Positions 17,805 through 24,549 of a DNA stretch of 64,000 nt are shown piece by piece (position 1 is the stretch's first letter; each line of letters starts with the position of its first letter). The stretch comes from JBBDWK01 sp040902885 (GTDB lineage Bacteria; Acidobacteriota; Terriglobia; Bryobacterales; Bryobacteraceae). Position numbers and translations under genes: made by a program. A model generated the notes under the pieces. That model was given only the letters and a program-made list of their open reading frames with translations, did no database searches and was not told where the DNA came from. Where the stretch lies: the NCBI GenBank assembly GCA_040902885.1, contig JBBDWK010000071.1, positions 1 through 64,000 on the forward strand, given 5' to 3'.

Positions 17805-18926
17805 ATGCCACAACCAACGAGACGCACCTTGGTCCGGGCGGCTACGCTCGTTCCGTTGCAGGCGGTGCGCGGCACCGCTCAAAACAGTGCCGTGCGCATC
17901 GGGCTGATCGGCGCCGGTAGCCGCGGAACCTACACCTCGCGGATCGTCGCCAAGGATCCGAGGGCCAGAATTGCGGCCGTTTGCGACGTGGTCGAGGAAC
18001 AGATTGCGAATGCGAAGGCGAGGATTCCCGCGCCCGATTCCACGACATTCAAGAATTATCAGGACCTCCTGAAGAGTGACGTGGATGCGGTCCTGATCGC
18101 GACACCCGTATATCTGCATCCGGAGCATTTCGAGGCGGCGGTGAAGTCCGGAAAGCATGTCTACATGGAGAAGCCCGCCGGCTTGGATGTCGCCGGCTGC
18201 AAGCGGGTGATGAAAATCGCGGACGAAGCCGATCGCAGGCAGAACATCACCTTCGGCTTCCAGCAGCGATACGGAGGGGTGTACGTCAAAGCGAAGCAGA
18301 TGCTCGATTCCGGCGGAATCGGAAAGGTCCGCGAGGTGCACGGGGAGTTTCTCAAATTCGCACTCAGAGGTGACGAACCGACTCCACCGGCGCCAAGAAC
18401 CGAAGAGGAGAAACTCCGCCAGTGGAAACTCTGGCGCGCCACTTTTGGAGAAGTCATTGTGGAGACGTACGTCCACAATCTGGACGCGATTAATTGGTTT
18501 ATGGGCGCGCACCCGGTAAAAGCGCTCGGCACCGGCGGACGGACCGTCGAAAAGCGCGGCGATCTTCTGGACCATTTGAGCGTGACCTACGACTATCCGG
18601 ACAAAGTGCAGGCCACGTTCATCGGTTCGCAGATGACCCCGCGGTTTTTCCGCTCTAACCGCGAGCGCTATATCGGAGACAAGGGCTTCATTGAAACGGC
18701 CCGGGAGTATTGGACGTACAACACGGGCAATGGCCCGACTACGGAGAAGTCCGAGTACGATATCACCATCGACGCCCTGAAGGAGTTCGTGCGCCGGGTG
18801 TCGGAAGGCAAACCGGAGAATGCCGGTGTACGCGCTGCCGAGAGCACCCTGACCAGCATACTGGGCCAGATGGCCATCGATCTTCGGCGGGAGGTCACCT
18901 GGGACGAGATGATGAGATCCGCCTAG
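17805..18926 (+). CDS. Gfo/Idh/MocA oxidoreductase, Tat-exported
   Basis: This protein has 373 residues from the ATG at 17805, which follows GAAGGAG by five bases; an in-frame extension of 57 codons overlaps the previous gene and is rejected. A Tat-like start (PTRRTLVRAATLVPL) precedes the Rossmann motif LIGAGSRGTYTS (about 33-44). The catalytic motif is MEKPAG and the second domain has ETYVHNLDAINWFMG, with the conserved His-Asp pair. It is closer to the 6736-7845 enzyme than to its immediate neighbour. The C-terminus RREVTWDEMMRSA is the one repeated in the fossil at 11355-11393. Confidence 0.9.
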   Translation: MPQPTRRTLVRAATLVPLQAVRGTAQNSAVRIGLIGAGSRGTYTSRIVAKDPRARIAAVCDVVEEQIANAKARIPAPDSTTFKNYQDLLKSDVDAVLIATPVYLHPEHFEAAVKSGKHVYMEKPAGLDVAGCKRVMKIADEADRRQNITFGFQQRYGGVYVKAKQMLDSGGIGKVREVHGEFLKFALRGDEPTPPAPRTEEEKLRQWKLWRATFGEVIVETYVHNLDAINWFMGAHPVKALGTGGRTVEKRGDLLDHLSVTYDYPDKVQATFIGSQMTPRFFRSNRERYIGDKGFIETAREYWTYNTGNGPTTEKSEYDITIDALKEFVRRVSEGKPENAGVRAAESTLTSILGQMAIDLRREVTWDEMMRSA

Positions 18927-19020
18927 CTGGTCGAGCGGTCTGGATTGTAGGTCTGACGCATTTCGGCCACGAAGGCTGCTATGTCCGCGCCGATTGTCGT
19001 GAAGGTAGACTGGATGCAGT
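18923..19020 (-). pseudogene. Possible C-terminal gene fragment, unidentified
   Basis: Antisense to the gap before the GMC gene, the minus strand reads about 31 residues (segment TTIGADIAAFVAEMRQ and tail TYNPDRSTS) to a stop that overlaps the stop of the upstream plus-strand gene. Third positions are mostly G or C, as in real genes here. Upstream on that strand it runs into the antisense of the GMC gene, so any such gene is truncated. I do not recognise the family, and it may be chance. Confidence 0.25.
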
Positions 19021-20652
19021 ATGCCAAGCTCTTGTGATGTCTGCGTGGTGGGCAGCGGTCCGGGTGGTGGGATCGCGGCCTTTGTTTTGGCCACCGCGGG
19101 CCTGAAGGTGACGTTGCTGGAGGCCGGGCCGCGCCTGCGCGCGGGCATCGACTACGGCGTACACTCCGCGCCAATGGCAGTTCTCGAAAAGCGGTTGAAG
19201 GCGGGATTCGTCTCCCCCTATGAGAATCTGTTTCGAGACCGAGGGGAGAGGAATCACTTCACGCCTGTGGGGGATCGCCCCGGCCATGGTTGGTTGAAGG
19301 CCGTCGGCGGACGGTCTCTCTGCTGGGCGGGCCATTCGTTGCGTTTCGGGCCGCTCGATTACAAACAATGGCCGATTTCGTACGAGGACGTGGCGCCCTA
19401 CTATGGCCGCGCCGAGCGCTTGATGGGCGTATATGGGGACCGCGACGGTCTCAGCAACATGCCCGATGGCGAGTTTCTGAAGCCGGTCAGGATGCGCTGT
19501 CCAGACATGCTGTTGAAGCGCGGCGTCTCGCGCCTGAAGCAGCAAGGGCGGACGATGGAGTACGTTTCGCAGCGCAAGGCGATGGTGACCGAGCCGCACT
19601 CGTCCGGGCGTGCGCTATGCCATTACTGCGGCAAGTGCGGGAACTGTTGCGTGGATGCCAAGTACACCTCGGCGAATACCCCAATTCCGCGGGCGCTGAA
19701 GACAGGGAATCTCACTCTGGTGAGTGGAGCCATGATGACGCGCATACTCATGAACAAGGAGGAGACGCGTGTCGCGGCGGTCGAGTATACGAATCCCAAG
19801 GGCCAAGTGGAGCGCGTGAACTGCCGTGTGCTGGTGCTGGCGTGCAATTCGATTGAGACTCCAAGACAACTGCTGCTGAACACGACACGCCGGTTTCCGA
19901 ACGGTCTCGCCAACAATAGCGGGCAGGTGGGGCGCAACTTAACCAGCCATTTCGGCATCACGGTCGTGGGATGGTTTCCCGAATTGAAGAACCGCGACGG
20001 TTCGAACGACGACGGGACCGGCTACTATCACGGGCTTCTGACCTCGCTGTATTGGGATAAACCGAATCCGAACTTTGAGGGCACATATCAGGTTCAAGTC
20101 GGGTCCGGCTATACGCCGGAGCGAATGGGAGTGCGGTATCTTCCCGGCTACGGTTCGAGTTTGAAGAGGCGCTTGCGGGAAGTGAATCTTGGGCACGCTT
20201 CGATGAACATGCAAGGAACGACGCTGACGTCACCGAAGAAATTCCTGGACCTGGACTCGGGCAGGAAGGACGCATACGGCTTGAGTGTTTCGCGCATTCA
20301 CCTGCACTATGAGCAGAGCGACATCAACATGGCCCAGGACTGCGTGGAACGGTGCGAAGAGATCGTCCGCGCGGGCGGCGGAGAAGTAATCTCCAGCCCC
20401 GGCAAAATCACCGCCGACGAACTGGTGATCGATTTCAACCACTGGGTGGGCACGGCGAAGATGGGTGCCGATCCCAAGACTTCGGTGGTGAACGCGCTTG
20501 GCCAGAGTCACGATATACCGAATCTTTTCATCGGCGACGCGTCGGTGTTTGCGGCTTACCCGGAGAAGAACCCGACGTTGACGAACATCGCGCTGTCATG
20601 GCGCATGAGCGAGCGGTTGGCGGAGATGGCGAAGCGGGGAGATTTGGCTTGA
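19021..20652 (+). CDS. GMC oxidoreductase, sugar 3-dehydrogenase-like large subunit
   Basis: This 543-residue FAD-dependent GMC oxidoreductase has the dinucleotide motif VVGSGPGGG at about 9-17 and the C-terminal GMC segment HWVGTAKMG, then FIGDASVFAAYPEKNPTLT with catalytic-site residues. Residues 200-210 hold CHYCGKCGNCC, matching the cysteine cluster of iron-sulfur FAD-dependent glucose or glucoside dehydrogenases. It has no signal peptide. The next gene, overlapping at TGATG, encodes a small subunit with a Tat-like signal, so the complex is probably exported piggyback. Families of this layout oxidise gluconate, glucose C1 or glycoside C3; the DUF1080 and Gfo/Idh context favours C3 oxidation, as inference. 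Confidence 0.88.
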   Translation: MPSSCDVCVVGSGPGGGIAAFVLATAGLKVTLLEAGPRLRAGIDYGVHSAPMAVLEKRLKAGFVSPYENLFRDRGERNHFTPVGDRPGHGWLKAVGGRSLCWAGHSLRFGPLDYKQWPISYEDVAPYYGRAERLMGVYGDRDGLSNMPDGEFLKPVRMRCPDMLLKRGVSRLKQQGRTMEYVSQRKAMVTEPHSSGRALCHYCGKCGNCCVDAKYTSANTPIPRALKTGNLTLVSGAMMTRILMNKEETRVAAVEYTNPKGQVERVNCRVLVLACNSIETPRQLLLNTTRRFPNGLANNSGQVGRNLTSHFGITVVGWFPELKNRDGSNDDGTGYYHGLLTSLYWDKPNPNFEGTYQVQVGSGYTPERMGVRYLPGYGSSLKRRLREVNLGHASMNMQGTTLTSPKKFLDLDSGRKDAYGLSVSRIHLHYEQSDINMAQDCVERCEEIVRAGGGEVISSPGKITADELVIDFNHWVGTAKMGADPKTSVVNALGQSHDIPNLFIGDASVFAAYPEKNPTLTNIALSWRMSERLAEMAKRGDLA

Positions 20653-21215
20653 TGGAACGAAGAGAGCTATTCAAGATACTGACAGCCGGCGCGGCGGGGC
20701 TGGAACTGGCTTCCGCGCAGCATCGTCATGACGCGAAACCAGCGACAGCGCTGGATGCCTCGGCGCCCTCGAAGTTCTTCACGGCCGAGCAGATGAAGGC
20801 GGTGGATGCGCTTTGCGACATCATTCTGCCAACAGACGAGCTTTCTCCGGGCGCGCGCGAGGCACAGGTCTGGCGCTATATTGACCTGATGACGTTCTAC
20901 GGCGGCGAGCTATTGCAGAACACTTACCGTAGTGGCTTGAAGCGGATTGATGCTGCCGCGCAGGCTGAGTTTGGCGCGCGGTTTCTGTCGTTGAGCCGAG
21001 ATCGACAGGACCGCATTGTCGCCATGGCAGCCCGGAAAGAAGACGATGCGAATGATGAATTGGGCCGCTTCTTCCGGACGCTCAAGTCAATGACCATTGC
21101 CGGCTACCACGCCACGGAGATCGGGATGGAGAAGCACATGGGTTACCGGGGCAACACGGCGGCTCAGGAATTTGCCGGCTGCGATCATCCGGAGCATCGG
21201 AAATTCGACGTGTGA
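20652..21215 (+). CDS. Gluconate 2-dehydrogenase subunit 3 family protein
   Basis: This protein has 187 residues from the ATG at 20652, which overlaps the GMC stop codon (TGATG). The start MERRELFKILTAGAAGLELASAQ (shown as MERRELFKILTAG and AAGLELASAQ) is a Tat-like signal. The mature part matches the subunit-3 family: FFTAEQMKAVDALCDIILP, an Asp-Glu rich loop, YIDLMTFY and KSMTIAGYHATEIGM. These small subunits carry the catalytic GMC subunit through Tat and assist maturation. No cytochrome c subunit is next to it, although complexes of this type normally pass electrons to one. Confidence 0.88.
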   Translation: MERRELFKILTAGAAGLELASAQHRHDAKPATALDASAPSKFFTAEQMKAVDALCDIILPTDELSPGAREAQVWRYIDLMTFYGGELLQNTYRSGLKRIDAAAQAEFGARFLSLSRDRQDRIVAMAARKEDDANDELGRFFRTLKSMTIAGYHATEIGMEKHMGYRGNTAAQEFAGCDHPEHRKFDV

Positions 21216-22078
21216 CTCTGTTCAACCGCCGGCAGTTGCTCTCCGCGGCGATTGCCTCCACATTTCGCGCCCCGGCGGCGGTGAAGACGCGCGTTGTATT
21301 TGTGTGCGGCGATCATGAGTACAGCGGCGAGATCACGCTACCCATTCTTGCGGCTGAACTGGAGAGAAGCTACGGCCTGGCCTGCACGGTATTGAAATCG
21401 GCGCCCGATCAAAACGGCGAGACCGACATACCGGGGCTCGAAGCTCTCAAGACGGCGGATTTGGCGGTCTTCTATCTGCGCTGGCGGCAGCTTCCGAAAG
21501 AGCAGGTGGCGTTCATCGATGCGTACATGCGCAGCGGCAAGCCCATGATGGGCTTCCGGACCTCCTCGCACGCTTTCAACTATCCGCAAGGGCACGAATT
21601 GGTCTCCTGGAACGGATGGGCCGCCGAGGCGTTTGGAGCGCCTCCGGGCTGGGGCGCCGATGGGCACACGCACTTCGGACACGACTCCAGCACGAACGTG
21701 CGAATCGAGAAGGCGAACGCCGGTCATCCGATCCTCGAAGGCGTGCAGGCGCCTTTTGACGTCCGCTCGTGGCTGTATCGAGTCCGTCCGAAGTGGCCTC
21801 CTTCGGATGCAAAGGTTTTGTTGACCGGTGAAGCGGTGAACCCGAATAAGCCAGCCGAGGAGAACCCGGTAGCATGGACATGGAAGAATCGGCACGGCGG
21901 GCGGGTGTTCTTTACAACGCTCGGGCACCCGGAAGATTTCGCCGTTGAGCCCGTGCAGCGTTTGACGGTCAACGCCCTCCACTGGTGCCTAACCGGACGT
22001 GGCCCGCGGCGGTGGCGAGGGCCCCTTGCCATGCATGTGCCTTACCGGGGATTGGTGAAGCCAACAGGCAAAAAGTAA
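21212..22078 (+). CDS. ThuA-like domain protein, exported
   Basis: This 288-residue protein starts at a GTG overlapping the previous stop by four bases (GTGA), indicating translational coupling. An N-terminal signal (LFNRRQLLSAAIASTFRAP) precedes a ThuA/trehalose-utilisation fold, a class I glutamine-amidotransferase-like alpha/beta domain: VVFVCGDHEYSGE, DLAVFYLRW, GKPMMGFRTSSHAF, GHPILEG and GGRVFFTTLGHPEDF near the C-terminus. The Cys nucleophile of true amidotransferases is absent, as usual in this family. ThuA-like proteins occur with sugar dehydrogenases and are implicated in converting 3-keto disaccharides, which suits the GMC operon; direct function is not established. Confidence 0.82.
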   Translation: MTLFNRRQLLSAAIASTFRAPAAVKTRVVFVCGDHEYSGEITLPILAAELERSYGLACTVLKSAPDQNGETDIPGLEALKTADLAVFYLRWRQLPKEQVAFIDAYMRSGKPMMGFRTSSHAFNYPQGHELVSWNGWAAEAFGAPPGWGADGHTHFGHDSSTNVRIEKANAGHPILEGVQAPFDVRSWLYRVRPKWPPSDAKVLLTGEAVNPNKPAEENPVAWTWKNRHGGRVFFTTLGHPEDFAVEPVQRLTVNALHWCLTGRGPRRWRGPLAMHVPYRGLVKPTGKK

Positions 22079-22112
22079 AGACCCATCGTCAATGACGTGC
22101 AGGCAAGTAGTT

Positions 22113-22961
22113 TCATCGAACGGCGATCTCGTCGAAGTGAATGCGGTCCTTGCCGATCCCCTTGGCGTTCAGAACCTTCACCGTTTCGCGAACCATGATC
22201 GGAGGGCCGGCCAGATACGCGTCCGCGTCGGATGCGGCCGGGAAATGCTTCTCGACGACGCTTTGTATGAAGCCGGTCTCACCCTCCCACCGGTCGTCGG
22301 CTGCCGGGTTTGACAACGCGGGGAAGTAGCGAATCTTCTTCTCTTTTTGCCAGGCGCGAAAGCGCTCGTCCAGGAACAGATCTCGTTTTGCGCGCACTCC
22401 GAAGAAAAAGTAAATCTGGTTGTTGCGTTCAAAGCCATTCTCGAACCAGTATTCGAGCAGGGAAACGAACGGCGCCGCACCTGTGCCGCCCGCAACTATG
22501 ATCACCGGTCGGCCCGTATCCTTGCGCAAATACAGATTGCCCGCCGGCGCGCTGAAGCTCACCTCATCGCCCTTCTTCAAGGCAGTGTGAACGAACGAGG
22601 ACGCCACTCCCGGCGGTGCGTCTTGACCGGGCGGAGCCGTGGCGAGCTTGATCATGAGGTCGAACTCCGGCAACCGGCTCGAGCTGCTGGCGAATGAATA
22701 CGGACGGACGATCTTTTTGTGGCTCGTCTTGTAGCGTTCGTTCCACTTGGCCACGAATTCGTCCGGAACGTTGAGAAACAGATACTGGCCCGGCGTGAAT
22801 CGAAACCCCTTCTGATCCACGAGGCGGAAGCGAATACGCTTCGTATCGTGCGTCAAATCCTCGATCTCGACCACGCGCGCCCGGTGTGGGTGCTGCTCGG
22901 TGCGGAGTTGCGGGCTGAGCGCTGTCGACAGCGCAATCCACAGCCAGGCGCGTCTATTCAC
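22113..22961 (-). CDS. Ferredoxin-reductase-like FAD/NAD(P) oxidoreductase, exported
   Basis: This 282-residue protein starts with GTG at 22961 and has an N-terminal hydrophobic signal or anchor (MNRRAWLWIALSTALS). The FAD-binding barrel has the RPYSFASSS motif at about 87-95. The NAD(P) domain has VIIVAGGTGAAPFVSLL, FFFGVRAKRDLF and the closing GPPIMV segment. It resembles the C-terminal NADH domain of NqrF and oxygenase reductases but lacks a 2Fe-2S domain. The C-terminal aromatic usually stacking on flavin is replaced by a short tail (DEIAVR). It follows the epimerase gene at 22968 by six bases in one operon. Its electron acceptor is unknown. Confidence 0.82.
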   Translation of the reverse strand: MNRRAWLWIALSTALSPQLRTEQHPHRARVVEIEDLTHDTKRIRFRLVDQKGFRFTPGQYLFLNVPDEFVAKWNERYKTSHKKIVRPYSFASSSSRLPEFDLMIKLATAPPGQDAPPGVASSFVHTALKKGDEVSFSAPAGNLYLRKDTGRPVIIVAGGTGAAPFVSLLEYWFENGFERNNQIYFFFGVRAKRDLFLDERFRAWQKEKKIRYFPALSNPAADDRWEGETGFIQSVVEKHFPAASDADAYLAGPPIMVRETVKVLNAKGIGKDRIHFDEIAVR

Positions 22962-22967
22962 GTACGA

Positions 22968-23699
22968 TCAGCCTCTCTTGCGCCACAACACCGAAAGATC
23001 GTCCCGGAACCGCAGTCCGAGCAGCTGCTTCACCTTGTCGTTGGTGTACTTGCCGTGGGGCATGTCGGCGAAAACAAAAAACACTTCGCATCGCGACGGC
23101 AGCTTTGCAAGATCGATGGCCAGCCCCAGACGGAAAACCTCGCCCGCGTCGCCCCACGAGATCGAGAACGGTGTTGCATCCGTCCCCGGCGTGAGCTTGT
23201 CCGCGTCACGGAATGCATAGAAGAGATACTCTTGCACGTAAATGTCGTGGTGGTGCGTGAAGACGCGGCAGATTTCCTGTCCGAGCGATTTGCTCAACCC
23301 ATACAGATGCGTTCCCGGCTGCGGAGGCGACTCGGGCGTGATCCCGAAGTCGAACCCGTCGTACGGCGGTCCCGACACCACCAGGTGCGGACCGGTGTTG
23401 ATTACGCGCCTGATCCCGTACTCGACGGCGGTGAGCATCATGTTGTAACAGCCGCGCGTGTTCACGTCGAACGCCAGTTTCCGGTCGGGCCGCAGGACGG
23501 AAAGATTGACGATCGCATCCATCCCTTTCGCGGCCGCGCGCATCTGATCGAGCGACGTTACATCCACACGGACATACTCATGCCGGCTCTTCCCGGCCGG
23601 CGGCCTGATGTCGGTCACCCGCAGCTCATGATGCTGTTCGAGCGCCTTCACCACGTGCGGCCCCAGATATCCGTTCGCGCCCAGCAGTAGGACTTTCAT
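22968..23699 (-). CDS. NAD-dependent epimerase/dehydratase (extended SDR)
   Basis: This 243-residue extended short-chain dehydrogenase has the nucleotide motif LLGANGYLGPH (about 5-15), DIRPP for cofactor specificity, the VNLSVLRPD strand and the catalytic YGLSK (Tyr-x3-Lys). It is shorter than typical epimerases of about 310 residues, with a compact C-terminal substrate domain. There is no signal peptide. It is 13 bases downstream of a related but degenerate and exported protein and just upstream of the flavin reductase. Epimerase or reductase action on a sugar derivative is the family expectation. Confidence 0.85.
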   Translation of the reverse strand: MKVLLLGANGYLGPHVVKALEQHHELRVTDIRPPAGKSRHEYVRVDVTSLDQMRAAAKGMDAIVNLSVLRPDRKLAFDVNTRGCYNMMLTAVEYGIRRVINTGPHLVVSGPPYDGFDFGITPESPPQPGTHLYGLSKSLGQEICRVFTHHHDIYVQEYLFYAFRDADKLTPGTDATPFSISWGDAGEVFRLGLAIDLAKLPSRCEVFFVFADMPHGKYTNDKVKQLLGLRFRDDLSVLWRKRG

Positions 23700-23712
23700 C
23701 GTTCGCCGCCTT

Positions 23713-24471
23713 TCACCACTGGTGCTGAGGCCGATACTTTAACGCGCGCGTGGCGCGCGTCACCGCGAAGCGCGCCTTCGGCGAGTCGGATTGAATGTGA
23801 AAGACTTGAAACCTCCCGAGCTTCGACGCCAGTGCTAATGAGACCGCGTGCACGACGTCGCGCTCGTCCACCCACAGCGGATCGAACGGCCGATCCGTGA
23901 CCTCCTCGGAGCGCACAACCTTTCCGAGCCGCAGGACGACCACGTTTACCTTGCCCTCGCGGGCAAACTCACGACTCGTGAATTCTCCCAGATGCTTCGC
24001 CAGGACGCGGGGCTCCGCCGCCGGTGTCGGACGCCACGTCTCGGTCACGGTCAGATTGGCATCGTAGCCGCCCATGACATCCAGCGTGCTGAGCATGACG
24101 ACGAGGGGAACACCCTCCGCCGCCGCGGCGAACAGGAGGTTGTAGGTGCAGCGCGTCGTTAGGTCGATTTGCTGCTCGGCCCTGTCCTCCGGCAACGGTT
24201 CCGCCACGTGCACGATCGCCTCCACTCCGCGCACCGCGTCATTCGTCGACGAATCGTGCCCGAGCGGGCATTCGACAAACTCGTGCTCCACACGGACGGC
24301 CTTGCGCTCCGTTAGCCGGATCGCATGCTGTGCACTCAATCCGGCCGCCAGCTTTCGCGCCAGGTCGCTCCCCGCGGATGTAATGAGAAGCGGTTTCTTT
24401 GCCGGCGATTGCGCCGCCGCCAGCGGCACGCCGGCGAGCCCGCCGCTTTGAAGGAATCTACGCCGGTTCAT
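23713..24471 (-). CDS. Exported, degenerate SDR/epimerase-like protein
   Basis: This protein has 252 residues from the ATG at 24471 (a GTG at 24489 is the alternative). It begins with a Tat signal, MNRRRFLQSGGLAGV. The rest resembles the neighbouring SDR (VEAIVHVAEPLP, STLDVMGG, VLRLGKVV, WVDERDVVHAV), but the glycine-rich motif is eroded to ITSAGSDLA and the YxxxK pair reads RVLAK, so Tyr is lost. It may therefore bind a ligand or partner rather than catalyse redox chemistry. It is first in the operon with 22968-23699 and 22113-22961. Confidence 0.75.
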   Translation of the reverse strand: MNRRRFLQSGGLAGVPLAAAQSPAKKPLLITSAGSDLARKLAAGLSAQHAIRLTERKAVRVEHEFVECPLGHDSSTNDAVRGVEAIVHVAEPLPEDRAEQQIDLTTRCTYNLLFAAAAEGVPLVVMLSTLDVMGGYDANLTVTETWRPTPAAEPRVLAKHLGEFTSREFAREGKVNVVVLRLGKVVRSEEVTDRPFDPLWVDERDVVHAVSLALASKLGRFQVFHIQSDSPKARFAVTRATRALKYRPQHQW

Positions 24472-24549
24472 ACACGCATAGTCTGACACAAACGGCGGAC
24501 AGTGGAGACACCCGTCCGGCTATTCGTGCCGGAACGCGTCCCGATTCTG

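Noticed and set aside
17694..19148. A 484-codon open frame on the minus strand
   Set aside because: It is antisense to the Gfo/Idh gene at 17805-18926 and parts of its neighbours, has no family motifs, and arises from the strong third-position GC bias.
22719..23690. A 323-codon plus-strand open frame
   Set aside because: It is the antisense of the flavin reductase and epimerase genes, with His/Arg/Val-rich composition and no domain.
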